From positions 1 through 64,000 of the IMG/VR virus record IMGVR_UViG_3300032895_000002: a stretch of DNA of 64,000 nt; one strand, written 5' to 3'. A program made the translations under genes and the position numbers. Origin of the DNA: a virus. Positions within the stretch are counted from its first letter, which is position 1. The number at the start of each line of letters is the position of its first letter. Shown here piece after piece: positions 37,568 to 47,241 of the stretch. The notes under the pieces were generated by a model. That model was not told where the DNA came from. It made no database searches and worked only from the letters and a program-made list of their open reading frames with translations.

Positions 37568-39208
37568 TCACATCTCGGCGTTGAGCCCGTAAGTCCAACC
37601 GAGCGCAAAACAGTCGCCGGCGCCCGTTGATTGAATGGAAAAGCGTGCGCCATGGATAGCAATAGTGAGAATCGCCGGGAATCCAGCGGCGAGAAGGTTG
37701 CTGCTGCCGGCGGCGATGAGCGCGAAGGTCGGCGCCACGCGCATGGTCGGATAATTTAAGGAGGACTCGCTGGTCTGATTGGCGGCAAAAGCGGGAAACC
37801 GGTGAGTAGCGGCTATCGTCTGATAGTACCGCTGACAATCGAGCAGGCTTTGGCCGTATGACCTGAAATCGAACGGCGACGCCTCGGTCGCCAGTTCAAG
37901 CTGGACCTCGCTCAGCCGAAGCTCCGCGCCGGCGATCGAGATCAGCGACGCTGCGCCGGCGACGCCGATCAGATTACCGTTGTTCCAGCCGACCGGCCCC
38001 CTAACCGATGCGCCGGCGCCGAGATCAAAGTTTAGAATCGCGCCGGCGTCGATGACCGAGGGCGGGAACCAGGCTCCAGTCACGTCGCCAGGAATAGGAA
38101 TTTCGATTCGATGAAATTCGTTCGGCGTCGGCACGTCGAAAGTAAACAGAAACGAACGGGTTCCCGCTCCATTCCTCAGCGCGCCCGAATAAGCGCCAGC
38201 GACGCTCGCAAGGGCCAAGAATGACAAGGTGAGCGGACGCGCGTTAGCGGTGCCCCATTGCCAATCAAGCATGCTGATCGCTTCGATGCGATGCAACAGC
38301 GAGTAGCCTTCGCCCGGCGCGGCCACGTTGGCGCCGGCTGAAGTAAGGGTCATGCCAGCGACGGCGGGCGTCGCGCCGGCGTTCCAATAGCTGAGCGTGG
38401 TGAATCGGTTCGGCTGGGGCGAGCCCACGGCCCAACGATCGGCGACGAATTGCTGATTGGTCGGCGCGACGACCGTTCGGCCGTGATATTGGTTAACCTG
38501 AAAATCGCCGTTCATGATGCGGTTGCGTCCGCCGAACGGCCCCGCCGGGCCTCGCGGCCCCGCCGGCCCGATCAAGCCTTGCAGCCCTTGCTCGCCTCGC
38601 TCGCCTTGCGGCCCAGGCGCGCCGGGTACGCCTTGGATTCCGGGCGGGCCTTGCGGCCCTGCCGGCCCTTCCGGGCCGACTTCACCTTGCGGCCCCTGCG
38701 GCCCTTGAGGATCGCCGGGTTCGCCCTTCTCGCCTTGCGGGCCTTGCGGGCCTTCCGGCCCCTCGGGGCCCATCGGCCCGGGCGGTCCAGGGTCGCCGCG
38801 ATCGCCCTTGTCGCCGTCGGCCGGGCCGCGCGGACCTTCTGGCCCCGGCGGCCCCATCGGCCCTTGGACGCCGGGCACGCCGGCGACGGTGAGCGACCAA
38901 TTGCTATACAGACCGGCGCCGCCGATCAGATCGGCGAGGATCACGAGCTCGTTGGTGGTCGGGTCGTAGCTGACGACATTGCCTTCAAACCCGACGTTCG
39001 GCTGATCGAGGACGGCGGCGCGCAGCCGCATCCCAGGCATGAAGCCGAGATTGAATTGCTCCATGACGAAGGTGCGCTCGCCGAGCGCGATCTCGACCTC
39101 GCTCAACGATGTGCCGGCGATGATCGGCCCATGCGGCGCATAGGGCGCGGCGAACACCGCCGCGCCTGGCGGACTGAGCGCGCCGGGGATGACCTGCTTG
39201 ATGGTCAC
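37568..39208 (-). CDS. Collagen-like tail fibre protein
   Basis: 546 aa from a GTG start that overlaps the upstream gene. The N-terminal domain is followed by a G-x-y collagen stretch at about residues 109-229 ([11 protein letters not shown]-type), then a beta-rich C-terminal domain ([15 protein letters not shown]... [14 protein letters not shown]), a motif frequent in phage fibre and host-binding proteins. Likely a receptor-binding or side fibre. Confidence 0.82.
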   Translation of the reverse strand: MTIKQVIPGALSPPGAAVFAAPYAPHGPIIAGTSLSEVEIALGERTFVMEQFNLGFMPGMRLRAAVLDQPNVGFEGNVVSYDPTTNELVILADLIGGAGLYSNWSLTVAGVPGVQGPMGPPGPEGPRGPADGDKGDRGDPGPPGPMGPEGPEGPQGPQGEKGEPGDPQGPQGPQGEVGPEGPAGPQGPPGIQGVPGAPGPQGERGEQGLQGLIGPAGPRGPAGPFGGRNRIMNGDFQVNQYHGRTVVAPTNQQFVADRWAVGSPQPNRFTTLSYWNAGATPAVAGMTLTSAGANVAAPGEGYSLLHRIEAISMLDWQWGTANARPLTLSFLALASVAGAYSGALRNGAGTRSFLFTFDVPTPNEFHRIEIPIPGDVTGAWFPPSVIDAGAILNFDLGAGASVRGPVGWNNGNLIGVAGAASLISIAGAELRLSEVQLELATEASPFDFRSYGQSLLDCQRYYQTIAATHRFPAFAANQTSESSLNYPTMRVAPTFALIAAGSSNLLAAGFPAILTIAIHGARFSIQSTGAGDCFALGWTYGLNAEM

Positions 39209-39588
39209 CGAGTGATCCCTTCGAGAACAGTCAAGTCGATGGTCAAGGCGACGCGCTCGAAATTGGCGTCGCGAGCGAGGATGTCGCCGACATAGCGGCC
39301 GGCCCAAATGCCGCGCATGACCTGTTCACGGACGAAGAAAATCAAATGTCCGACGTTGGGCGGCGCGCCGATCGACAGGCCGCCGTCGCGGGTCGAGGCC
39401 GCCAGCACGATCTCATGCACTTCCGGCTGGCGGCGGATGTGCATCTCGAAATCGAGGCCGCGCAGGTCAAGCTGCTCAGGCGGATCGGTGTCGCTGACCA
39501 CATAGACCAGCGAATCGATCCAATCTTCGTTGTTCGCGACCTCGATCACGAGATGCGCCAGCGGCAGGGCGAGGACGTTGGTCAGCAT
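39205..39588 (-). CDS. Tail-associated hypothetical protein
   Basis: 127 aa. [53 protein letters not shown] and [27 protein letters not shown] are beta-rich. Small proteins of this look lie next to fibre genes in tailed phages. Function unknown. Confidence 0.6.
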   Translation of the reverse strand: MLTNVLALPLAHLVIEVANNEDWIDSLVYVVSDTDPPEQLDLRGLDFEMHIRRQPEVHEIVLAASTRDGGLSIGAPPNVGHLIFFVREQVMRGIWAGRYVGDILARDANFERVALTIDLTVLEGITR

Positions 39589-39818
39589 CAGCCCTTGAAG
39601 CCCTGCGGCGCGTTAGCCGCCAGCCATTGCGCGTCGAGCGATACGGTCGGCGGCGAGCCGGGATTCATTTTCGCGGCGAGCTTCGACGGCGGAACGTCTT
39701 TGATCACGACCATGCCCGGACTGTATGCGGAGAGATCAATCGAGACGTTGTCCTCATAGGTGGCGACCGCGTGAACGCTGGTCGATCCGATCTCAGATTG
39801 TCGAATAATGACTTGCAT
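39588..39818 (-). CDS. Small tail-associated hypothetical protein
   Basis: 76 aa, beta-rich (MQVIIRQSEIGSTSVHAVATYEDNVSIDLSAYSPGMVVIKDV). Overlaps the fibre gene by 26 nt and the next by 1 nt. Function unknown. Confidence 0.55.
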   Translation of the reverse strand: MQVIIRQSEIGSTSVHAVATYEDNVSIDLSAYSPGMVVIKDVPPSKLAAKMNPGSPPTVSLDAQWLAANAPQGFKG

Positions 39819-41571
39819 GGGGAACTCCGGGCGGCAGCGACGGCATCGGCGATCCGATCGGCGGCCCTGGATCGGTCGCGGTGACAGCGGCGATGAGCGA
39901 GTTGAGATTGTCGATGGTGTTGAACGGCGGATTCGTCGGCCCGATGTTCGCGGGGATGACGGCGATCATATTCGACCCAAAATGGGCGGTCATATCGAAG
40001 CCTCCGCCGTTGCTGGTGGAGCGGCACCAATACATCTGGACGCCGGTGTTATTCTGCGAACCCCAGCCGGCGGCGCCATTAGCCTCCGCCGTCGAATGAT
40101 CGGCCCACACCGACGAGAACTCGGCGAAATAGCCGCTCGACGAATTGCCGAACGCGCCGCAGCGCCGATACCACCCCGAAGCGCCGGCGTCCTGGAATCC
40201 GGTTAGCGTGTTGGCGCAGGCGTAGCACCATTCGCAATAGAGCCCGCCGGAATTTGAGAAGCCCATCTGCGAGCCCCAGACCGCGACGTTGCGCGCCATC
40301 AGCGCCCCGCCGCGCCCGCACGCGACGCCGTTCTGATCCCAGCCGCTCGGCACGTCATTTGGTCGTCGCTCGCCGACGATCAGCAAATCCGCGACCAATG
40401 GCTGGCCCGCGCCGAGATTGGCGACGCCGTTCCATCGCTGCCCGGCTTGAAATTCCAGGCCCGGCGGCCGGTCCGGCATGGTGATTTCGGTGCCGTAGCG
40501 GGTGCGCAGCATATCGAGATTGGATCGTGCGTCCTGATCACGTTGCTCCGGAGAGCTGCCGCTGATCGCGAAGTCGCCGCGCAAAGGCGCGGAGCTTCGC
40601 ATCGTGCCGCGGACGCACAGCCGGTCGCCGCTCGGATGCGAGATATTGAGCGGCCCGGCAAAGACGCCGATGGCGAGCTGCAACGTGACGTAGCCTTCGG
40701 CGCCGATGGTCTTGCGCCGGATCGCCTGCATCGCGTTGTCGAAGCTCGTGAACTGCTGCCCCGGCCCGACCGTATAAGTCACCGAGGCGTTGATCTCGGC
40801 GTTTGGCGGGAAGCGCAGGGCGGCGCCGTCATAGAAGAACTGAACCACGTCGCCGGCGGCGATGTCGCCTTGCAACATGATGCCGCCGCCGTTCGGCAAG
40901 AGATTGATCGGCTGAAGGTCGTCGATCTCCATCCGGGTCGCGCCCGGCGCGGTGTTGGCGACTCGCACGGCGACGATGTTGCCGGCGACAAGCGACGTGA
41001 TCGGCGGGGTGAACTTGGCGATGATCCGCCCCGGTTCGGTGGACAGGTCCTCGGTGTAAGGGACGTTGACGCCGATAAAGACGTTATCGCCGCCGGCGCC
41101 GCCGCCGAAATTCGACAGCTGAAACACTGCGCCGTCGAACACCAGGGTCGCGATGCAGCCAGCCGGCAGCTCGCCGTCGCCGACCTCAGCGCCGTTCATC
41201 TTGCGGATCGATCGAGCGCCCGCCCCGGCGTTAATGCTGCATCGGTCGTTGTTGGTCTGCCGCACCCGGACGCGGAGGGTGAGGCCTTGGGTGTACTCGG
41301 TCAGCGGCGGGTCAAAGGCGACGACGAGATTGTTCTGGCTCCCGGTGTCGATCGCGTAATTGATCCGCTGCGAGCGCGTCGCCTCGGCGAGCTGCTGCAA
41401 GTTGGTCTCGGACGGGGTGAAGCCGCTCTTTTCGATCAGCGCGACGATCTCGCGCTGCGGATGCTCCATCATCGCCGCCGGCGGAATGCTCCCCTGCCGG
41501 CCGATGGTCGGATCGCCGTTGACGTACGGCGCGTTCGGGTCGGTGGTGCCCCAGGGCGGAACGTATCTCAT
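39793..41571 (-). CDS. Tail fibre protein
   Basis: 592 aa. The N-terminus GDPTIGRQGSIPPAAMMEHPQREIVALIEKSGFTPSETNLQQLAEATRSQ matches the baseplate-attachment region of phage tail fibres. The middle is a beta repeat region, and the C-terminal part (WCRSTSNGGGFDMTAHFGSN, right-handed helix-like) may bind the host. Coupled to the gp48-like gene by ATGA. Confidence 0.8.
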   Translation of the reverse strand: MRYVPPWGTTDPNAPYVNGDPTIGRQGSIPPAAMMEHPQREIVALIEKSGFTPSETNLQQLAEATRSQRINYAIDTGSQNNLVVAFDPPLTEYTQGLTLRVRVRQTNNDRCSINAGAGARSIRKMNGAEVGDGELPAGCIATLVFDGAVFQLSNFGGGAGGDNVFIGVNVPYTEDLSTEPGRIIAKFTPPITSLVAGNIVAVRVANTAPGATRMEIDDLQPINLLPNGGGIMLQGDIAAGDVVQFFYDGAALRFPPNAEINASVTYTVGPGQQFTSFDNAMQAIRRKTIGAEGYVTLQLAIGVFAGPLNISHPSGDRLCVRGTMRSSAPLRGDFAISGSSPEQRDQDARSNLDMLRTRYGTEITMPDRPPGLEFQAGQRWNGVANLGAGQPLVADLLIVGERRPNDVPSGWDQNGVACGRGGALMARNVAVWGSQMGFSNSGGLYCEWCYACANTLTGFQDAGASGWYRRCGAFGNSSSGYFAEFSSVWADHSTAEANGAAGWGSQNNTGVQMYWCRSTSNGGGFDMTAHFGSNMIAVIPANIGPTNPPFNTIDNLNSLIAAVTATDPGPPIGSPMPSLPPGVPHASHYSTI

Positions 41572-42281
41572 GGCGTGCCCTCCATGGGGTCTCCAAAGCC
41601 GAGCGACGAATAGTCAAAGACGAGCCAGGTGTGCGCTGGCTTCCAGCGCATCAACAGGCATTGGACGGCCAGCGGCGAGCGGAACTCAAGGTGATGGTCG
41701 ACGCCGGCCTGGCCGGCCGAGGCGCGGAACCAGGTCAGGCCTTGATTGCCGACTTGAGCTGTCCACACGAAGCGATTTTCCGGCGCCCCCACGTACCAGC
41801 GAAACCTCTCATCTGGGCTCGGCCGGGTGTCGCCGGCCCGCGAGACGCCGGCCATGAACGGCGCCCATTCGTGGATGACGACGCGGAAACCCAGCCAGGC
41901 CATCAGGTCGATGAAGTATGGCCGCGATTGTCCGCCTTGCCAGGTGATCTTGGTGACCAGCATGCGCTGGCGCTCGCCGATCGTCGTCGCCTCGGGGAAG
42001 CACTCGTCGGGCAGGCCGAAAGCGCGCTCCCATTCCGGCAGAAGCTCGACGGTCTTCGACGGGTCGCTTTCGCGCTCAAGGAGATCAGCGGCGCGGCTGT
42101 CGACATGGCCCCAATAGCGCGCCAGGCCGGCGCACACCCGAATCAGCAGCCGGCGGCGGTCGCGTTTCCACACCTGACCGCGCGGCAAGAGCGAAAGGAA
42201 GGCCGCCACGTAATCGTCGGCCGACCGCCGCACGAATCGATCGAGCGGAACCGGCAGGAGGCCGGCGGGCTTAGTCGCCAT
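41568..42281 (-). CDS. Mu gp48-like baseplate protein (DUF2313/YmfQ)
   Basis: 237 aa. YVAAFLSLLPRGQVWKRD, then ADLLERESDPSKTVELLPEWERAFGLPDECFPEATTIGERQRMLVTKI, is the YmfQ/Mu gp48 pattern. It closes the baseplate wedge. Next to the gp47-like gene, as in Mu. Confidence 0.85.
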   Translation of the reverse strand: MATKPAGLLPVPLDRFVRRSADDYVAAFLSLLPRGQVWKRDRRRLLIRVCAGLARYWGHVDSRAADLLERESDPSKTVELLPEWERAFGLPDECFPEATTIGERQRMLVTKITWQGGQSRPYFIDLMAWLGFRVVIHEWAPFMAGVSRAGDTRPSPDERFRWYVGAPENRFVWTAQVGNQGLTWFRASAGQAGVDHHLEFRSPLAVQCLLMRWKPAHTWLVFDYSSLGFGDPMEGTP

Positions 42282-43359
42282 AGAGGATGTTCCCCAGGAC
42301 GGGCATATGGCCGGGCGAGGGCATAAAATCGTCGTTCGGGTTGCCGAGCGAGAATGACGCCACGCCGGCCGCGTTCATGATCGCGTAGTTTTTCCAAGCG
42401 GCGAAGATGGTTTCGCCCGGCTCGGCCCGCTCTCTCAGCATCGTTTGCAGGCTCTCGCCGATCGCCGCGCGGACCGCCGGCGTATCGGGATTAAGCCGCC
42501 TGATGATCACATTGACCCGCTGGCGGATGGGCGAGACGACGAACAAGTCCTTCACCGCCACCGGCCGCACGGTGTCGAGATAGCTCGAAACGCGGTCGAG
42601 ATCGTTCTGCCGGGGAAAGCCGCCTTCGCCGGCGCGCAGGTTGTCCATCATCGTTCGGACCGTGACGGTGCCCATCCCCATTTCGAGCGCCGAGCACCAG
42701 GCCCGGGTGACGCCGGGCACCGCAAGCGACCAATGCACGTAGTCGATTGAAGCCCCGCCCATCGGCGGCTGGCGGATGCGCAGCAGGAGGCGAGCGCGCA
42801 GCTCGTCGTCGCTCTCTTCGTCAACGCCGCCGTCCATGCTGACGACTCTCGCCACCCCGTCGAGGCCGGCGACGGCCGAGGCCAGGGCCAATTCAGCGCC
42901 CGGATTGAGATTGCCGGCCAGGCCTGGATCGAGCGCTCGCGCCGGCGCCAAGGTCGCCGCGCCGCCGGCGGCGAGGAACACCTGTCCGGTGGTTTCATAT
43001 TCGATCGTCTGACCGCCGAAGAAGCGCGTCCCGGCCGGAACCGGCGCCCAGGTTTGCCCGGTGAGCGAGATTTGCCCCTCGGCCAGGGTCGCCATCTTGC
43101 GCCCGCGGCTTCCGTCAGCGTTGGTGAGCCACATCCGGCCATGGCGATCGAGCCATTCGCGCTCGGCGCTGTCCGGCAGCAATTGCTTGGCGAGCCAGTC
43201 GAGATATTGCAGCGCCTTGTGGCCCATCGCGCCGCTGACGTCGCTGAGCACCCGCAAGACGCTGTTCGGGATGGTCGCGTCGGCCCCGCGCGCGTTGGCG
43301 CGCACCAGGTCGCGGACCTCGATGCGGACCTGTTTGAGCGCCGGGGTAATCCAAGGCAT
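42271..43359 (-). CDS. Baseplate J-like protein (Mu gp47)
   Basis: 362 aa. MPWITPALKQVRIEVRDLVRANARGADATIPNSVLRVLSDVSGAMGHKALQYLDWLAKQLLPDSAEREWLDRHG is the BaseJ N-terminus; ESDDELRARLLLRIRQPPMGGASIDYVHWSLAVPGVTRAW is its core. It forms the baseplate wedge around the tail tube. Confidence 0.9.
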   Translation of the reverse strand: MPWITPALKQVRIEVRDLVRANARGADATIPNSVLRVLSDVSGAMGHKALQYLDWLAKQLLPDSAEREWLDRHGRMWLTNADGSRGRKMATLAEGQISLTGQTWAPVPAGTRFFGGQTIEYETTGQVFLAAGGAATLAPARALDPGLAGNLNPGAELALASAVAGLDGVARVVSMDGGVDEESDDELRARLLLRIRQPPMGGASIDYVHWSLAVPGVTRAWCSALEMGMGTVTVRTMMDNLRAGEGGFPRQNDLDRVSSYLDTVRPVAVKDLFVVSPIRQRVNVIIRRLNPDTPAVRAAIGESLQTMLRERAEPGETIFAAWKNYAIMNAAGVASFSLGNPNDDFMPSPGHMPVLGNILYGD

Positions 43360-43360
43360 G

Positions 43361-43867
43361 TCAATCGGCCCCTTCGATCAGCTCATCCCACAGGACTTGA
43401 TAACGAAGCTCAATCGAGAGGTCCGGCCCACGAAAGAGCCGCACCAGCGCCTCGATCCGATCGCGGCCGGTTCGCGCCGCCTTCACCTCGAGCCGCGACG
43501 CGATCCTGAGATCAAGGAACGGCTGAAAGGCTTCGCGGATGAAATACTCGACCCGCGTTACGGTCGCGCCGCGCTGTGAGCCGGCGTCATCGATCTTGTC
43601 GCGGCGCAGCAGCCAGAGCCGCGAGCCGATCGGCCAGCCGCCCCAGATCTCCTCGGCGTCAAGATCGCCCCACCAGCCGCCGCGATCGGTCGAATCCGGG
43701 TCAGGCAGGACGTCGGTCGTCTCCGCCAGCCGATCGGTGCCGAGCGCCACGATCGCCGCGGTCGCGAGCGCTTGCCGCTCGTCGAGCGAACCGTCATCGA
43801 GTAGCGCGGCGTCGACGCTGACCGAATACGCCGGAAAAAATCTGTTCTGAACGAGCCGGATATCCAT
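43361..43867 (-). CDS. Mu gp46-like baseplate protein
   Basis: 168 aa. GWWGDLDAEEIWGGWPIGSRLWLLRRDKI is the GP46 signature and YFIREAFQPFLDLRIASRLEV follows. Order gp46-gp47-gp48 is the same as in Mu. Confidence 0.88.
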   Translation of the reverse strand: MDIRLVQNRFFPAYSVSVDAALLDDGSLDERQALATAAIVALGTDRLAETTDVLPDPDSTDRGGWWGDLDAEEIWGGWPIGSRLWLLRRDKIDDAGSQRGATVTRVEYFIREAFQPFLDLRIASRLEVKAARTGRDRIEALVRLFRGPDLSIELRYQVLWDELIEGAD

Positions 43868-43984
43868 GTTACCTCGTTTGGGTCAAGGCGCGGCACGCCG
43901 GGATCAGGCAAGGCGCGTTGTGACTAGGCAAGGCAAGATGAGGCCGGCAAAACGGGGAAGCTCGCGTGGCGACGCGCGGGCTTC

Positions 43985-44755
43985 TCACTCCACTAGCGCG
44001 AAGACGTTCTTCGACGGCACGTTGCCCAGGCACAATACCGGCCGGAAGTCACGCCCATCGCCAGGCTTTCCGCCGAGATAGACCTTGCCGTCCTCCATAT
44101 GGACGGCCGTTCCATCGGGGAGCGCAAAGGTCTGGACTTTGTTGACGCTCGAGGTGCCGCCGTCCTCGACTTCGAAATAGGCGCTCGATTCGTTCCGATA
44201 GACGGCCCGCTGCCCGGTTGGCTTTTGCTGCCCCTCAGCGCCCGCCTGGCCGCCGTCTCCGCCGCCGCCGGCCTCGGCGAGGGCGACCGCCCGCGCGCCG
44301 CCCTGCGCCGCCTCTTGGGCCTTCTGGACAATCTGCATCCGTAGCTTCTTGCCCGGATAGGTGGAGAGGAAGGAGCCGATCCCGTTCATGTGGAATTGCT
44401 GGCCGTCATCCTTGCCGCGGAACAGCGCCACGTCGCCTTTTTCCAGGCCCTTGAGCCGGTGCCGGCGATCGTCGATCGGCCCGGCGACCGGGAAGCTCCG
44501 GTTGCCGCCCATGAACGAGATGAACGTCTCGGGGCCCAGCCCTTCCTTGCCGTCCTCGCCCTTGTCGGGATCGAACGGAACGGCGGTGAAGCCGTAGCTG
44601 TGCGGGGCCTCGATCTTGCCGCGCGATTCGCCCTTCATGAACGAGCCGGCGATCTCCTGCATGAGTTTGGAATCGTCGACCGCTGAGAGGAGCGCGCGGG
44701 CGCCGCCGGCGGAATAGGCTCTAAACGAGGAGTTGGAGGGCGTGGCGCGGTGCAT
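43985..44755 (-). CDS. Mu gp45-like baseplate assembly/spike protein
   Basis: 256 aa. GESRGKIEAPHSYGFTAVPFDPDKGEDGKEGLGPETFISFMGGNRSFPVAGPIDDRRHRLKGLEKGDVALFRGKDDGQQFHMN is the Mu gp45 N-terminal domain, an OB-fold followed by a beta-helical spike tip. The spike punctures the outer membrane. The 117-bp gap upstream contains short AGGCAAGGC repeats. Confidence 0.86.
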   Translation of the reverse strand: MHRATPSNSSFRAYSAGGARALLSAVDDSKLMQEIAGSFMKGESRGKIEAPHSYGFTAVPFDPDKGEDGKEGLGPETFISFMGGNRSFPVAGPIDDRRHRLKGLEKGDVALFRGKDDGQQFHMNGIGSFLSTYPGKKLRMQIVQKAQEAAQGGARAVALAEAGGGGDGGQAGAEGQQKPTGQRAVYRNESSAYFEVEDGGTSSVNKVQTFALPDGTAVHMEDGKVYLGGKPGDGRDFRPVLCLGNVPSKNVFALVE

Positions 44756-44763
44756 TTAGCCTC

Positions 44764-45942
44764 CTAATTCGGCAGGTAGAGCGGCGGCGGATCGGGGACG
44801 CTGGTCATCGGCGCCGCCGGCCGCGCGCTCGTTTCATAGCTGGCCGGGTCTTGTAGAACGCCGGCCCGCCCGATGTTGAAATCGGTGCTGCCGCGCAACA
44901 GGAACGGCGGCACGCACTCGAGGTTCGTGAGGGTGCCGGCGCCGCTGTCCTGGGTGAAGGTCGCCGACTGGATCGTCATTGCTTCGTCAAGCATCGCCAT
45001 CGGCGACTGGATGTGAACGTTGCGGCCGACCCGCCAGAGGTCGCCGGCGCCGCGGAACCACCCTTGCACCGTTATGACCGCCTGCGCCGCCGCGCCCTCG
45101 TGCCAGATCGATTCGTTGCGGGCGCGGTCCCTGATTTCGGCCTCGCTCCACACCGGCTGCTCGGCGGTGGTCAGCAGCGGCGAATAGCGCTTCGCCGTGC
45201 CGGGGACGCTCGCCCGCTGTTGGCTCGCCTCCGCCCCGTGGTGGTCATCGCTGGCCGCGCTCTGGCCGGCCACGAGATATTCCGAATGGATGCCGTCGGT
45301 TGAAACGACGCACTGGCATTTCTCGATGTTCACGCCCTCGATCAGCCGATCCTCGACCGGGTTGCTGTGCTCGCCGATCAACAGGAAATTCCCGAGATGG
45401 TCGCTGCCGATGATGACGCCGCGCGGCCGGGCCAGGCGCTCAAGGCAATCCCACAGCTTTTCGCCAGGCTCGATTTGCAGCCGCGCGAACGGCGTGTCGT
45501 TGAGCTTGCCGATCGTTTTCACTCCGATGCCGAACGGGGCGATGATCTTGCGCGCGACCTGCTCGAAGGTCTGATCGTCATAATTGCCGGTCTCGTCGAT
45601 GATCGACGATTCGGAGGCGTAGGAAGTGATTCCCTTCCCTTGGATTTGGATGGCGTGGTTGCCCGCGTCGTAGGCGACCTGGCGCACCGTCACCACGCCG
45701 ACCACCGCCAAGACGCCGCCGAGATAGATCGCGCATTCGTCGCCCGGCCGGATTTGATAGGCTTGGCTGCGCTCGACCGCGGAAAAGTTGAATAGCGGCC
45801 AGGCCTCGGCGTAGCGGTGCTGGACCATGACGCTGGTCCAGTCCTCCCATTTCCGGCCGCCGATCATGATGGTGGCGACCTCGGCGGGATTGGGGACCGG
45901 CGCGAAGGGAACGCGACCGCGAGGAAAGGGCGAGTCGTTCAT
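44764..45942 (-). CDS. Mu gp44-like baseplate hub protein
   Basis: 392 aa. VATIMIGGRKWEDWTSVMVQHRYAEAWPLFNFSAVE and LNDTPFARLQIEPGEKLWDCLERLARPRGVIIGSDHLGNFLLIG are hub-type segments, and WHEGAAAQAVITVQGWFRGAGDLWRVGRNVHIQSPMA continues the gp27/gp44-like fold. Central hub connecting tail tube and spike. Confidence 0.85.
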   Translation of the reverse strand: MNDSPFPRGRVPFAPVPNPAEVATIMIGGRKWEDWTSVMVQHRYAEAWPLFNFSAVERSQAYQIRPGDECAIYLGGVLAVVGVVTVRQVAYDAGNHAIQIQGKGITSYASESSIIDETGNYDDQTFEQVARKIIAPFGIGVKTIGKLNDTPFARLQIEPGEKLWDCLERLARPRGVIIGSDHLGNFLLIGEHSNPVEDRLIEGVNIEKCQCVVSTDGIHSEYLVAGQSAASDDHHGAEASQQRASVPGTAKRYSPLLTTAEQPVWSEAEIRDRARNESIWHEGAAAQAVITVQGWFRGAGDLWRVGRNVHIQSPMAMLDEAMTIQSATFTQDSGAGTLTNLECVPPFLLRGSTDFNIGRAGVLQDPASYETSARPAAPMTSVPDPPPLYLPN

Positions 45943-46607
45943 GAGGAGAGCGCCCGTCCGAACGGCGGCGCAAACAGCGGGTGAATGACGCCGTTTTCCT
46001 CGCGCAATTCATCGGCGCGGCTGGCGTCGGCGTAGAGGCGATAGGCGAAGACCAGGGTAGGCCCCGGCGCGTTGAACTGGAAATTGAGCATGTGCGGCAG
46101 CGGCCGTTCGGCGGTGATCAGATGTTCGACCAGCGCGGCGTGCAGCGCGGTCAGCGCCGAATAGGTCTCCTGGTCCATGTCGTCGGCGGCGATCTCCTCC
46201 ATTTGGTCGAAGGCCTCGCTCATCGCCTCCTTCATGTCCTCGGCGGCCTCGCGGCTGCTGAATTCGGTGTCGGCGATCACCCGCGCCTCGGTCGCGAGCG
46301 ACAGGTTGATGAGGCTGTTTTTCATCAGTCGGGCGCCGACCGTGAGCGGGCTTTGCGAGGCGACGGCGGCGCGCACGAGGGCGAGCTGCGGCAGGGTCGC
46401 GCCGTTCTTGCGGGTGAGCTCGAAAATCGCGGCCAGCGGCGGCCCGCTGCGGTCGGATTGGATGAGCGTCAGCGCATGAGCGTTGAAGTCGCCGATCGCC
46501 GTCCGCAAGTCGGCGCCGGGCCTGCCCTGCCCGGTGGTGGTGGCGAGGATCGCCTCCATCGCCAGGCGCGCGATCGGCGCGGCCTCCTCGGCGTCGGCTT
46601 TCTGCAT
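45939..46607 (-). CDS. C-terminal half of Mu gp43-like DNA circularisation protein
   Basis: 222 aa, helical (AFDQMEEIAADDMDQETYSALTALHAALVEHLITAERPLPHM, then QFNAPGPTLVFAYRLYADASRADEL). Position and content match the C-terminal region of Mu gp43 tail proteins. It is encoded separately from the N-terminal half, 4 nt away, so the Mu gene appears split. Confidence 0.7.
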   Translation of the reverse strand: MQKADAEEAAPIARLAMEAILATTTGQGRPGADLRTAIGDFNAHALTLIQSDRSGPPLAAIFELTRKNGATLPQLALVRAAVASQSPLTVGARLMKNSLINLSLATEARVIADTEFSSREAAEDMKEAMSEAFDQMEEIAADDMDQETYSALTALHAALVEHLITAERPLPHMLNFQFNAPGPTLVFAYRLYADASRADELREENGVIHPLFAPPFGRALSS

Positions 46608-46610
46608 CGC

Positions 46611-47129
46611 TCAAGCCGCCGGCGCGCTGAGATTGGCGATCACCCGCTGCCGCAGCGTCTCGGCCTGCGCCAGCACGCTCTCGCGGGTCGAGGGCGGCGG
46701 CGCGCCTGGCGCTTCGCCCTGCTCCACGAATTGCATGTCGAACGTGCAATAGCCGCCGAACCGGGTTTCCTCAGTCATCCGATAGCGGTCGATGGCGACG
46801 ATTACCGAGGGCAAGCTCGGTAACTGCAGCCGACCGGCGCCGCCTTCGTCAAGCGCATCGCGCAACGCGTCGCGAGAGATTCGATAGTCGCGCTGATAGA
46901 GCGGCCATCGGGTGTCGACCATGAACGAGACGCAGTAACCGCGCACGGAAAAGCCAAAAGCCCGGCGGCCCATGTCTTCCGCGTAAGGTCGGTTCTTTTT
47001 CGGATACTCATGCACGACCAGGCGACGGCCGCCATCCGGGCTCATCGCCTCGACGTGAAACTCGGCGTTCTTGTAGCTCGCCGGCAGGAGCGCGTCGCGC
47101 CAGGGGTTACGGATGTCGAGGATGCGCAT
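46611..47129 (-). CDS. N-terminal half of Mu gp43-like DNA circularisation protein
   Basis: 172 aa from the ATG at 47129. MRILDIRNPWRDALLPASYKNAEFHVEAMSPDGGRRLVVHEYPKKNRPYAEDMGRRAFGFSVRGYCV is the DNA_circ_N domain (PF07157), which is part of the tail tube/baseplate in Mu-like phages. An upstream in-frame ATG at 47216 is possible but adds an Arg-rich stretch. The usual second half is a separate gene downstream. Confidence 0.82.
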   Translation of the reverse strand: MRILDIRNPWRDALLPASYKNAEFHVEAMSPDGGRRLVVHEYPKKNRPYAEDMGRRAFGFSVRGYCVSFMVDTRWPLYQRDYRISRDALRDALDEGGAGRLQLPSLPSVIVAIDRYRMTEETRFGGYCTFDMQFVEQGEAPGAPPPSTRESVLAQAETLRQRVIANLSAPAA

Positions 47130-47241
47130 CTTGCCTTGACCTAGCTCGTCGAAGCGGAGAAAGCCTGCGGCGTCTCGTAGCGCGGGACCGGGCCGCCGCC
47201 GGCGGCGCCAAGCCATCCCAGACGTAGACGCCGGCGGCGGT

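Noticed and set aside
38520-38880. Tandem repeat or CRISPR-like array
   Set aside because: The periodic GC-rich sequence is the G-x-y collagen coding region with a 9-bp codon period, not a spacer-repeat array. No CRISPR array was seen in the window.
43868-43984. A promoter or ncRNA in the gap upstream of the gp45-like gene's downstream neighbour
   Set aside because: Only short AGGCAAGGC repeats are seen. No -35/-10 pair or stable hairpin with T run was found.
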